A stretch of 64,000 bases of DNA from Roseburia intestinalis L1-82 (GTDB taxonomy: Bacteria > Bacillota > Clostridia > Lachnospirales > Lachnospiraceae): the NCBI RefSeq assembly GCF_900537995.1, contig NZ_LR027880.1:3813001-3877000 (forward strand), given 5' to 3'. Positions 16,515 through 25,242 of this stretch are shown one piece after another. The notes beneath the pieces were generated by a model. The model had not been told where the DNA came from and made no database searches. It saw nothing but the letters and a program-made list of their open reading frames with translations. The position numbers and the translations under genes are program-made. Position 1 is the first letter of the stretch. Each line of letters starts with the position of its first letter.

Positions 16515-17684
16515 ATGAAAATTTACGTAGGCATTGATATTGCCAAACTTAATCATTTCGCCGCTGCGATTTCTTCCGACGGTGAAATAATCATTGAGCC
16601 GTTCAAATTCACAAATGACGCTGATGGCTTCCAACTGCTGGTCTCTAAACTCGAATCATTCGATAAGAACAGCCTCATCATCGGTCTTGAGTCAACGGCA
16701 CACTACGGTGACAACCTTGTTCGATACCTTGTTACTGAGCTTTACCAAGTGTGTGTGTTGAACCCCATCAAAACCTGTCAAATGCGAAAAAATAACGTTC
16801 GCAAAACTAAGACAGATAAGGTCGACACTTACGTGATTGCTAAAACTCTTATGATGCAGGACAACCTCAGATTCGTCAGCTTCTTCGATCTCGATATGAT
16901 GGATCTTAAGGCATTGGGACGTTTCCGTCAGAAAACCATAAAGCAACGTACCCGATTGAAAATTCAACTGACAACCTATGTTGATCAGGTCTTTCCGGAG
17001 ATTCAATACTTTTTCAAATCCGGTCTGCATCAACACGCTGTCTATGCTTTATTAAAAGAAGCACCTTCTCCAAAAGAGATTGCTTCCATGCATATGACTC
17101 ATCTGGCAAATCTGCTCAAAGTGAACTCACACGGACACTTTACCAAAGAACAGGCCAAAGAATTAAGAGTTCTCGCACAGAAGTCTGTCGGTGCTAACGA
17201 CAGCGCTATATCTATTCAGATAACTCAAACCATTCAACAAATCGAGTTACTGGATAGCCAATTAGAAAAGATTGAAGCTGAGATGACGGATATCATGAAA
17301 TTCAACGATTCTGTCATCATGACCATTCCTGGTATCGGTTATATCAATGGTGGAATGATTCTTGGTGAAATAGGTGATATTCACCGTTTCTCCAATCCTA
17401 ACAAGCTGCTTGCTTTTGCCGGTTTGGATCCTTCTGTTTATCAGTCTGGTAACTTTCAGGCTAAGACAACAAGGATGTCCAAACGTGGCTCTCGTGTTTT
17501 ACGATATGCCCTTGTAAATGCAGCTTGGAACGTTGTCAGAAACAACGCAACCTTCAAGGCTTATTATGATGCCAAGAGGGCTGAAGGCCGGTCTCACTAC
17601 AATGCACTTGGGCACTGTGCCGGCAAGCTTGTCAGAGTCATCTGGAAGATGCTCACTGGCGAAGTAGAATTCAACCTCGAATAA
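16515..17684 (+). CDS. IS110 transposase (DEDD recombinase), intact
   Basis: The 389-residue protein starts [11 protein letters not shown], with GGGAGG nine bases before ATG at 16515. The RuvC-like DEDD residues are D8, E59 (GLESTAHY), D101 and D104 ([12 protein letters not shown]), the same numbering pattern as Piv-type enzymes. The C-terminal Tnp domain has the [10 protein letters not shown] helix-hairpin-helix and the serine region VYQSGNF...[10 protein letters not shown]. All key residues are present, so this copy should be competent. Confidence 0.92.
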   Translation: MKIYVGIDIAKLNHFAAAISSDGEIIIEPFKFTNDADGFQLLVSKLESFDKNSLIIGLESTAHYGDNLVRYLVTELYQVCVLNPIKTCQMRKNNVRKTKTDKVDTYVIAKTLMMQDNLRFVSFFDLDMMDLKALGRFRQKTIKQRTRLKIQLTTYVDQVFPEIQYFFKSGLHQHAVYALLKEAPSPKEIASMHMTHLANLLKVNSHGHFTKEQAKELRVLAQKSVGANDSAISIQITQTIQQIELLDSQLEKIEAEMTDIMKFNDSVIMTIPGIGYINGGMILGEIGDIHRFSNPNKLLAFAGLDPSVYQSGNFQAKTTRMSKRGSRVLRYALVNAAWNVVRNNATFKAYYDAKRAEGRSHYNALGHCAGKLVRVIWKMLTGEVEFNLE

Positions 17685-17923
17685 GAGGTCTGTATACCAA
17701 TATCGATAGATTTTGAAAAAGCACCCTAAGGGAGCTCTATTAAAGTTACCCTTTTTTACCACCGATATGAAAAAGAAATTTTTTGCTAATTTATGGTTGA
17801 CTTTTCATAGCTGGTCTCCTTTCTTTATTTCTTTAACAACATCATACAAATCAATTCTCAATAAATTCACAACAAAAAAGACTAAAACCACTTTATTTGT
17901 GATTTCAGCCTTATAAAGTATTT

Positions 17924-19102
17924 TTATTCAGCTTTGAAAAGAGCTTCTACATGAGCACCGCCTTGTCTGGCATTATATATTTTCAAATTTCCTCCATGCT
18001 TTTCACAGAAAATACGAGAAATATACATACCAAGGCCAAAATGCTTTAAATCATCTTGTGGATTCTTATGATAAAATGGTTCTGTTACTTTTTCCTCAGT
18101 ATCCACAAATCCTATTCCATCATCTTCAACAGAAATTATAAAAAAACCATCCTTTTTCTTTATCTGCAAAGCAATACTTTTTTGTGCATATCGAACCGCA
18201 TTTTCCAGTAAGTTGTCTGTCACTTCCATGACAAGTTCCTCATCCACTTTCACAATGTTTTGTTCCTGCACTCTTTCTACCTTACATAATTTACTTTCCT
18301 TCTTGGACAGCATGGCAGCTTCTGCCTCAATCTTTTTTGCCAGTTCCGATAATTCTATCTCTGAGCATTGCAGTTTCCTCTGTTCTAAATGGGACATTTT
18401 TCTCATGTTTTCCGTGAAATGCTCTATACGGTCAATCTGATACATGCCTGTTTGTAAGATATCAATAACATCCTCTGTTTTTATACTCTCAGCAGAAACA
18501 AACTCTAAGAGCATTTCCTGATACCCACGCAATATGGAAAGTGGAGAACGTATATCATGTGCAATTGCATTCCGCAAAGCCTTCTCGTCATCAATCATTC
18601 GCCACATCTTTCTGTTGTTATCTGCTAAATCACTTCGCATCATTTCAAATTCTTTACACAAAGTTCCCATCTCATCTTTATTTTCATAGGACACATGAAA
18701 ATCCAGTTCATTATCTGCAATCATTTGTGAGGCATCTTTTAGTTCCTGTAGAGGTGTCTTTAACTTATTTTTATAAAAAAAGAATACCGCAACAACACTC
18801 CCAACAATCGAAAAAATCAGTACCGAATATGTTTCCATAAAGTCACACATTTCCGAAAGATGATGGTCCAAACGATTCATCTGCGATTGATTAGGTCTTA
18901 ATATCTCAATCTCGTATTTCTTTCCATATTGCTGAAACACGTCCGTATAATCTGCATAATCAATATATTTTTCCCATATTTTATTCTGCATATTTCTTGC
19001 AAAATGAACTGTAAATCCAGATAACAGAAATGCTGCCGTTAAGCTGATCACAAAATAAAGCAGAATCGTTTTTTTCAGTGACAAGTTTCTTATTTTTTCC
19101 AT
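17924..19102 (-). CDS. Sensor histidine kinase
   Basis: The 392-residue kinase has two membrane segments (about residues 10-32 and 90-110) around a short external loop. A HAMP-like linker, the H-box IAHDIRSPLSILRG, the N-box NLLENAVRYA and the G-boxes DDGIGF and GLGMYIS follow. The start at 19102 overlaps the response regulator gene by 13 bases. Short-loop kinases next to ABC exporters usually sense the exporter's substrate. The exporter genes lie directly downstream but are now cut off by IS110. Confidence 0.9.
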   Translation of the reverse strand: MEKIRNLSLKKTILLYFVISLTAAFLLSGFTVHFARNMQNKIWEKYIDYADYTDVFQQYGKKYEIEILRPNQSQMNRLDHHLSEMCDFMETYSVLIFSIVGSVVAVFFFYKNKLKTPLQELKDASQMIADNELDFHVSYENKDEMGTLCKEFEMMRSDLADNNRKMWRMIDDEKALRNAIAHDIRSPLSILRGYQEMLLEFVSAESIKTEDVIDILQTGMYQIDRIEHFTENMRKMSHLEQRKLQCSEIELSELAKKIEAEAAMLSKKESKLCKVERVQEQNIVKVDEELVMEVTDNLLENAVRYAQKSIALQIKKKDGFFIISVEDDGIGFVDTEEKVTEPFYHKNPQDDLKHFGLGMYISRIFCEKHGGNLKIYNARQGGAHVEALFKAE

Positions 19103-19764
19103 CGGTATCCAATCCCCCATACAGTTTCTATGTATTCTTTTTCTGAATAATCCGCTATTTTTTTCCTTATACGCCGTACTAATTCCGTTATCGTTCTACT
19201 GTCCCCTTCCGCATCATATCCACAGACTTGTGCATATATACGTTCTTTATCAAACACCTGCCCTGGATGCATGGATAAGAATTCAATAATCTGATATTCA
19301 ATTTTTGTGAACTCCATCCTGTGTCCAGCTATAGCTACTATTTTTTCAGAATAATCAATCAGCATTTCATCCATGAAACGGTATTCCGTTTTTTGTTGAT
19401 GCCTTTCTTCTCTCTTTATGTTTGTGACAATCCTTGCTTCCAACTCCCGAAGACTAAATGGTTTCGTAATATAATCATCCCCACCCGAAAGCAACCCATT
19501 AATTTTATCATCTTCATCAACTCTTGCTGTTAGAAACAAAATTGGACATAACACTTTACTGCGTATCAGACGACATACTTCAATCCCATCCATACGTGGC
19601 ATGTTGATATCCAATAAAATAATATCCGGTTTCATTTTTATTTTATTTAATGCTTCCATTCCATCTGTAGCCGTAATGGTTTCATATTGTTTCATATTAA
19701 AATAACTACAAAGCATTTTCACCAATTCTTTATCATCATCAACAACTAAAATCTTGTATTTCAT
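19090..19764 (-). CDS. OmpR-type response regulator
   Basis: The receiver domain has the acidic pocket VVDDDKE, the phospho-acceptor in ILLDINMPRMDG and a K in ITKPFSLRE. A winged-helix Trans_reg_C domain ends GIGYRWKK. The ATG at 19764 has GGAGG eight bases upstream; a longer frame to 19842 lacks a site. It forms an operon with the kinase and probably controls the ABC genes. Confidence 0.92.
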   Translation of the reverse strand: MKYKILVVDDDKELVKMLCSYFNMKQYETITATDGMEALNKIKMKPDIILLDINMPRMDGIEVCRLIRSKVLCPILFLTARVDEDDKINGLLSGGDDYITKPFSLRELEARIVTNIKREERHQQKTEYRFMDEMLIDYSEKIVAIAGHRMEFTKIEYQIIEFLSMHPGQVFDKERIYAQVCGYDAEGDSRTITELVRRIRKKIADYSEKEYIETVWGIGYRWKK

Positions 19765-19907
19765 CCAAACCACCTCCAGTATCCATATTATACGATAAAA
19801 AACAATGAAATCACAACAAGAGTACATGAAGAACGTACGCACAATATATCTTTTTTCTCAATTTCCACTCAATGTCTTTTACCTCCGATTTTCGTATGCT
19901 TATCCCA

Positions 19908-19941
19908 CAGCAGAGCAGTACCACACCGGTACGACCTGCTG
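19908..19941. repeat. Inverted repeat upstream of the ParM-like gene
   Basis: CAGCAG ... CTGCTG arms enclose a second pair, GTACC ... GGTAC. It sits 33 bases before the parM-like start and could act as a centromere or operator for the segregation pair. Confidence 0.35.
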
Positions 19942-19973
19942 AATCAATCAATACGAAAACGGAGGTATTTTTT

Positions 19974-20891
19974 ATGCGAGAACTCAGAAACACAAAAATC
20001 ATCGCTGTAGATCATGGCTATGGCAATATGAAAACAGCAAACACCGTCACACCAACCGGAATCAAAGCCTATGAAACCGAACCAATCTTCACCGGGAATA
20101 TTCTGGAATATAACGGCATTTACTACCGGATTGGCGAAGGACACAAAGAATTTATCCCGGATAAAGCTATGGACGAAGAATATTATCTTCTGACGCTAAT
20201 GGCTATTGCAAGGGAACTAAATGTCTTTTCCATCCGTGAAGCAGATGTTCATCTGGCTGCCGGACTTCCTCTGACATGGATCAGAACTCAAAGAGAAGCT
20301 TTTCGTTCCTATCTGCTCCAGAATCCAGAAGTCCGTTACCTTTTTAACGGCAAAGAGTATCATCTCCACTTTGTGGGATGCAGCCTTTACCCACAGGGGT
20401 ATCCGGCTATTGTAAACCAACTTGGAGATTTCAAGGGAACCAATCTCCTTGCAGATATCGGAAACGGAACCATGAACATTCTGTATATCAACAATAAGAA
20501 AGCTCAGGAGAGCCGATGCTGGACAGAAAAACTTGGTGTAAACCAATGCATGATTGCCGCAAAGAACGCTGTTCTGGACAAATTCGGAGTGAAAATTGAA
20601 GAATCCACAGTAGAACAGATTCTGCGGTTTGGAACCGCTGACATTTCAGCACCATATCTGGATTGTATCAGTTCTATTGCCAGACAGTATGTGGCAGAAC
20701 TTTTTTCCACGCTCCGCAAATATGAATACAATCCTGACCTGATGCGCCTGTATGTGATTGGCGGTGGTGGATGCCTGATTCGTAACTTCGGAACGTATGA
20801 CAAATCACGAGTCACCATCATTGATGACATCTGCGCCACCGCCAAAGGTTACGAATCTCTGGCTTATATGAGCCTGAAAAGGAGGGGATAA
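19974..20891 (+). CDS. ParM/StbA-like actin-fold segregation protein
   Basis: The 305-residue protein has actin-like ATPase motifs: phosphate 1 VDHGYGNMKTAN, phosphate 2 ADIGNGTMNILY and the adenosine loop VIGGGGCLIRN. Start ATG at 19974 follows GGAGG at 8 bases, which excludes an upstream in-frame ATG. In extrachromosomal or circular forms of mobile elements such proteins polymerise and push copies apart. The next gene, 3 bases on, has the position of the ParR-type adaptor. Confidence 0.85.
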   Translation: MRELRNTKIIAVDHGYGNMKTANTVTPTGIKAYETEPIFTGNILEYNGIYYRIGEGHKEFIPDKAMDEEYYLLTLMAIARELNVFSIREADVHLAAGLPLTWIRTQREAFRSYLLQNPEVRYLFNGKEYHLHFVGCSLYPQGYPAIVNQLGDFKGTNLLADIGNGTMNILYINNKKAQESRCWTEKLGVNQCMIAAKNAVLDKFGVKIEESTVEQILRFGTADISAPYLDCISSIARQYVAELFSTLRKYEYNPDLMRLYVIGGGGCLIRNFGTYDKSRVTIIDDICATAKGYESLAYMSLKRRG

Positions 20892-20894
20892 ACC

Positions 20895-21278
20895 ATGCAG
20901 AACAATATCCGCAACACCAACCTGCGCTTTAATCTGGGCAAAGAACAGCAGCGGAGAGCCTGGGAATATTTACAGACAATGGACAGGCAGGATTTTAAAT
21001 CTTACAGTCAGGTAATCTCTCTTGCACTGGTAGATTATTTTGACCGCTACTACCGCACACAGGCTGATCCTTATCTGGAAACAAGAGAACGGGAAGAACT
21101 TTTTGTGAAACAGATTGTAGATGCAGTGGAAAACAGTCTGAAACAGGCATTGCCACTTTTTCTTTCCGGACTGACTGCAGGCATGGTGCAAAGGGAGCCC
21201 CAAATCAGGGCGTCCTTTCCAACACCTGAAAATTCACAGCCAGATAGTGATGTAGACTGGGATTTTCTTGGGGAATAA
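20895..21278 (+). CDS. ParR-like DNA-binding partner of the ParM homologue
   Basis: The 127-residue protein begins with a stretch that looks like a ribbon-helix-helix (NLRFNLGKEQQRRAWEYLQT ... YSQVISLALVDYF). A helical middle and a disordered acidic C-terminus (DSDVDWDFLGE) follow. Order and tight spacing after the ParM-like gene make it the centromere-binding adaptor candidate. Sequence similarity to known ParR proteins is not obvious, so this rests on context. Confidence 0.55.
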   Translation: MQNNIRNTNLRFNLGKEQQRRAWEYLQTMDRQDFKSYSQVISLALVDYFDRYYRTQADPYLETREREELFVKQIVDAVENSLKQALPLFLSGLTAGMVQREPQIRASFPTPENSQPDSDVDWDFLGE

Positions 21279-21302
21279 ACCCTTTTGATTGGAGGTGAAC
21301 AC

Positions 21303-22019
21303 ATGACTGACTTTCTGACAGCAGACACCAACCTGCCATCTTATATGATGTTTCCCCGTTTCCTTCTGGACATGGAAATAAACGAAACTGCCAAAATGCT
21401 TTATATTATCCTGCTCGACCGGGCAAGGCTTTCCCAGAAAAATGAGGGGTGGTCAGATACAGACGGTCATGTGTTCATTTACTTTACGATTGAAGCACTG
21501 GCAGAAGTTCTCCACAAAAGCCAGATGACGGTTAAAACTGCTCTGGCAGTACTGGAAAAACAGGAGCTTATCTTCCGAAAACGGCAGGGTCCCGGACAGC
21601 CCAATCGGATTTATGTAAAACTCCCAAAAGAAACCATCCACTATACAGACAGATTTCTTTCCCTAAGACAGACAAAAAACTGTCCTATTGACAGACAGGA
21701 TTCTTTTCCTGATACAGACAGAAAACTGTCTGGTAATAAGAAAGAGATAAAAAAGAACAATTTAGCAATAAGAGGGAGTAAGGAGCCACTCTCACCCTAT
21801 GGAAAATTTCAAAATGTTTTTCTGTCAGAAAAAGAGCTTGAAGATATCCGGCAGACAATCCCTGACTGGAAGGATTATGTTGAACGCTTATCCGGTTATA
21901 TGGCTTCTACCGGAAAGCAATATCAGAACCACGCAGCTACCATCATCAGTTGGGCAAGACAGGATCATCCTGCTTCCCGACAACGAAATTACGAAAGTGA
22001 GGAATACGAAACATTATGA
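21303..22019 (+). CDS. repA: Replication initiator protein A (RepA_N family)
   Basis: The 238-residue protein has the N-terminal RepA_N winged-helix domain (LPSYMMFPRFLLDMEINETA ... AKMLYIILLDR, then the recognition helix SQMTVKTALAVLEKQ) and a small C-terminal domain. ATG at 21303 follows GGAGG. It would initiate replication of the excised circle or support relaxase-dependent transfer. It overlaps the DnaC-like gene by 4 bases (ATGA), as in Tn1549-type elements and RepA_N plasmids. Confidence 0.85.
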   Translation: MTDFLTADTNLPSYMMFPRFLLDMEINETAKMLYIILLDRARLSQKNEGWSDTDGHVFIYFTIEALAEVLHKSQMTVKTALAVLEKQELIFRKRQGPGQPNRIYVKLPKETIHYTDRFLSLRQTKNCPIDRQDSFPDTDRKLSGNKKEIKKNNLAIRGSKEPLSPYGKFQNVFLSEKELEDIRQTIPDWKDYVERLSGYMASTGKQYQNHAATIISWARQDHPASRQRNYESEEYETL

Positions 22020-22873
22020 CAAAATTTATAGAAAAACCAACAGCTATAACCCCAAACAGAGAGCTTCAGTCTGATGAATATTTTAACGAAACAGACCACC
22101 TGATCTACTGTTCCAAATGCAATACGCCAAGGCAATGCAGACATGAATTACAGGGAAAGGTTCTTATTCCTTCCATCCGCTGTAAATGCCAGCAGGAAAT
22201 CTTTGAGCAGGAAGAGGCCCAGAGAAAACTTCATGAAAAACAAATGGAAATAGAGCATCTTAAAACCAGCGGCTTACAGGACAAAGCACTCTATGACTAC
22301 ACTTTTGCCAGAGATAACGGCATCAATCCGGAAATAAAACTGGCACACAATTATGTAAGTAACTGGGAAGAGATGAAAGCAAACGCTTCCGGACTTCTCA
22401 TCTGGGGTGATGTCGGTACTGGAAAATCTTTTTTTGCAGGCTGCATTGCCAATGCCCTTCTGGAAAAAGGCGTTCCTGTACTGATGACCAACTTTTCCCG
22501 GATTCTGAATACCCTTACCGGAATGCATTTTGAAGACAGAAACCAGTTCATCAACAGCTTAAACCGCTACAGTCTTCTGATTATTGATGATCTCGGAATT
22601 GAGCGGAACTCTGACTTTGCACTGGAACAGGTATTCAATGTGATCGACAGTCGTTACCGCAGTAAAAAACCCCTGATCATAACGACCAATCTCACTTTAT
22701 CAGAACTGAATAACGCCGCTGATATCGCACACAAACGAATTTATGACCGTATTCTGGAAAGATGTATTCCTGTCCGTATCAATAACCGGAATATCCGTCA
22801 GGACAATGCAACAGCTAATTTAAAGCAGGCGAAAAAAATCCTGTTGAACAATCATGCTCCGAACCAGAATTGA
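22016..22873 (+). CDS. DnaC/IstB-like helicase loader ATPase
   Basis: The 285-residue protein has an N-terminal cysteine cluster (YCSKCNTPRQCRHE ... RCKCQQE) likely to bind zinc. The AAA+ domain has Walker A WGDVGTGKS, Walker B LLIIDDLGIE, sensor 1 IITTNLTLSEL and an arginine-finger region. It probably loads the host helicase at the element origin together with RepA. Length and domains are normal for the family. Confidence 0.88.
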   Translation: MTKFIEKPTAITPNRELQSDEYFNETDHLIYCSKCNTPRQCRHELQGKVLIPSIRCKCQQEIFEQEEAQRKLHEKQMEIEHLKTSGLQDKALYDYTFARDNGINPEIKLAHNYVSNWEEMKANASGLLIWGDVGTGKSFFAGCIANALLEKGVPVLMTNFSRILNTLTGMHFEDRNQFINSLNRYSLLIIDDLGIERNSDFALEQVFNVIDSRYRSKKPLIITTNLTLSELNNAADIAHKRIYDRILERCIPVRINNRNIRQDNATANLKQAKKILLNNHAPNQN

Positions 22874-23043
22874 CCCGAAGAAGTATAACGCAATGATTGT
22901 TTTTCACTGACAGTGGTACTACTTTCTTTCCTCATTTATTACCAGAAATATGTCACTGTCAGTTATCTAAAACCATAGTACCAAAGCATAAGATTTTAAA
23001 GCCAAAACCGCCCGGATACGGGCATAAAAAGGAGGTGCCAGAT

Positions 23044-23265
23044 ATGGCAGATAAAAGAATCATGACACCGGAAGAAAAAGCACTTTTACAGGCAAAACAC
23101 CGCCAGGAAGAAGCTGAAGCAAGAAACCGAAAAAAAGAGCGTGATGCCAGAACACACCGATTAGTCCAGGACGGAGCAATTCTGGAAAGTATTGTTCCCC
23201 ATATTAAGGAAATGGATTTAGATTCCCTGAAACGGGAACTGATGATCCGGCTACGGGGAATGTAA
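23044..23265 (+). CDS. DUF3847-type small mobile-element protein
   Basis: The 73-residue charged helical protein starts MADKRIMTPEEKALLQAKHR. A strong site AAAGGAGG lies 8 bases before ATG. Proteins of this kind precede the MobA/MobL relaxase in many Clostridial elements and may be relaxosome accessories. DUF number is from memory. Confidence 0.7.
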   Translation: MADKRIMTPEEKALLQAKHRQEEAEARNRKKERDARTHRLVQDGAILESIVPHIKEMDLDSLKRELMIRLRGM

Positions 23266-23401
23266 ACGCACAAGTTCTACTCCCGAAGGGCGCACTTACT
23301 CACCACCCGATAAATCGGGCGGTGGTATCCCCTACGGGGCTCGTGCGCTCTGCCGAGGGATTTTCCGCTGTTGCAGGCAACATCGAAAGGAGGTGCCAGA
23401 T
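23266..23401 (+). other. Candidate origin of transfer (oriT)
   Basis: The 136 bases between the DUF3847 gene and the relaxase gene are packed with nested inverted repeats. Outer arms are GCGCAC (23290-23295) and GTGCGC (23343-23348). A central hairpin is CCACCCGAT...ATCGGGCGGTGG (23303-23325) and a small one is CCCCTACGGGG (23329-23338). Position directly upstream of a MobA/MobL relaxase gene is typical of oriT. The nick site is not identifiable by eye. Confidence 0.45.
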
Positions 23402-25111
23402 ATGGCAATTTATCATATGCAAGCCAAAGTTGTCAGCCGTGGTTCCGGACGTTCCGCTGTCGCAGCTTCTGCTTATATGAGCTGCAGCCGGATGTACAAT
23501 GATTACGATGGCATCCAGCATGATTACACCAGAAAGCATGGACTCATTTATCAGGAAGTATTGCTTCCACCGATGGCTTCACCAGAATGGAAAGACCGTG
23601 AACAACTCTGGAATGCTGTGGAAGCTGCAGAAAAAACAAAAGACAGCCGACTGGCAAGGGAATTTGTTGTCGCACTTCCCGTTGAATTAGATAAGGACAG
23701 TAATATTTCTCTTCTAAAAGATTTTATTCAAAAGAACTTTGTAGATATGGGCATGTGCGCTGACTTTGCTATTCACGATACGGATGGACACAATCCTCAT
23801 GCACACATTCTGCTTACCGTCCGTCCACTGAACGAAAACGGAACATGGCAGTATAAAACAGAAAAAGAATATCTCTGCATAAAAAATGGAGAAGAAAAAG
23901 GATTTACAGCTACTGAATTCAAAGCTGCTCAAAAAGATGGCTGGGAAAAGCAATACAGATATAAAGTTGGGAAAAAGAAAGTTTATATGACCGCATCTGT
24001 CGCACAGGAAAAAGGCTATGACCGCATCGACAAGCATCCAAAAAGCAGCCGCTATGGCAGACAGAATCCCATTTCTGAACAATGGAACAGTGATGAGCAA
24101 CTCTGTATCTGGAGAGCAAACTGGGCAGATACTGTAAATGAAATGCTTGCCCACAATCAGATAAATGCATCCATTGATCACCGCAGCTTTGCAGATCAGG
24201 GAATCACCGAACAGCCGACCATCCACGAAGGCTATATTGCTCAAAACATGGAAAAGAAAGGAATGATAGCTGACCGCTGTGAAATCAACCGCCAGATTCG
24301 TGCAGATAACCAAATGCTCCGGGAATTAAAAGCTCAGGTAGAGAAACTGGCTCAAGCTGTCAAAAATTCTATTCCTGTAATTGCAGAAACAATGGAAACT
24401 ATCCGAAATCATATGATTTTTACACAATATCATTTACTTCATAATGAGATGCAAAAAGAAGTAATTCATGATTGGATGAATCATTTTAATCCAATACTGA
24501 ATAAATACAACACCGTTAAAAAGAAACTCAAAGCTAAAGTTACAGAACGGAAAGAGCTGAATGTAGAAAAAGAGAAAACCAGTATTTTGAATCCCATCCA
24601 GCATATAAAATTGAATCAGCAGCTTACCACTGTTACGGAAGAAATTGAAGAACTGAAATCAAGGAAAGAGCAACTAATCTTCCAGGCACAATGCTCCACT
24701 GATAAAGATATGACGAATCTATCCAAAAAATATGACCAGATGAATAGCAATCTTGATATCCTGGATTCTCAGGACATCTCCCTTAAAAAGCAGCTTAAAA
24801 AAGACGCCGCTGCTTTCCGGGAAGAAAAATTTCGTCCTGAACCTGAACAGTATACAGAATTGCTGGACACCAGAATCCAGATACGTCCTAATTTCCGGGA
24901 TAAGCTGATCGAGCAGCTCAAAGGTACTTTTGGTAAGTATTATGACTATCACCGCCGTGATATTGCCGCCAATGAGGTAGATTATCTCAATGTGGAAGAT
25001 CCTGATGTTTTTTCCCATCGTGCCTGGGAACTTGAATATCAGAGGAAACAGGAGATGCGGCGAAATCAGCCTGCCAGAGCTAAGAAAAGGTCATATGATA
25101 TGGAATTATAA
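23402..25111 (+). CDS. MobA/MobL family relaxase
   Basis: The 569-residue protein has an N-terminal HUH relaxase domain: a catalytic tyrosine candidate in AASAYMSCSR and metal-binding histidines in HDTDGHNPHAHILLTVRP. A KTEKEY region and a long charged coiled-coil C-terminus (about 300-500) follow. ATG at 23402 has AAAGGAGG eight bases upstream; the GTG three codons earlier is part of that site. It nicks at oriT and pilots single-strand DNA during mobilisation by a helper conjugative system. No complete transfer apparatus is in the window, so the element is mobilizable at most. Confidence 0.92.
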   Translation: MAIYHMQAKVVSRGSGRSAVAASAYMSCSRMYNDYDGIQHDYTRKHGLIYQEVLLPPMASPEWKDREQLWNAVEAAEKTKDSRLAREFVVALPVELDKDSNISLLKDFIQKNFVDMGMCADFAIHDTDGHNPHAHILLTVRPLNENGTWQYKTEKEYLCIKNGEEKGFTATEFKAAQKDGWEKQYRYKVGKKKVYMTASVAQEKGYDRIDKHPKSSRYGRQNPISEQWNSDEQLCIWRANWADTVNEMLAHNQINASIDHRSFADQGITEQPTIHEGYIAQNMEKKGMIADRCEINRQIRADNQMLRELKAQVEKLAQAVKNSIPVIAETMETIRNHMIFTQYHLLHNEMQKEVIHDWMNHFNPILNKYNTVKKKLKAKVTERKELNVEKEKTSILNPIQHIKLNQQLTTVTEEIEELKSRKEQLIFQAQCSTDKDMTNLSKKYDQMNSNLDILDSQDISLKKQLKKDAAAFREEKFRPEPEQYTELLDTRIQIRPNFRDKLIEQLKGTFGKYYDYHRRDIAANEVDYLNVEDPDVFSHRAWELEYQRKQEMRRNQPARAKKRSYDMEL

Positions 25112-25154
25112 TCATCATCGAGTAGATAATATGCTCTTACAACTCTCTTGTTTA

Positions 25155-25186
25155 AAAGGCGTATGGATTTAAAAGTTCCATACGCC
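25155..25186 (-). terminator. Terminator after the caspase-like gene
   Basis: GGCGTATGGA / TCCATACGCC is a perfect 10-bp stem, and read leftward TTTTAAAC follows. It lies 57 bases beyond the caspase-like stop codon. Confidence 0.75.
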
Positions 25187-25242
25187 CAATTCACTTTAAC
25201 CAGTTACAATCTGCCATGTTTTCTTGTATAAAACCACATTCA

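Larger units (their letters stand above)
16243..17821 (+). mobile_element. IS110-family element, copy 1
   Basis: The element is 1,579 bp. Its limits come from comparison with copy 2 (49510-51088), to which it is nearly identical; similarity starts at TCTTGTATG and ends at GTCTCCTT. There are no terminal inverted repeats, as expected for IS110. It carries one gene and a 272-base non-coding left end. It separates a two-component system from an ABC operon of the same orientation. Confidence 0.9.
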
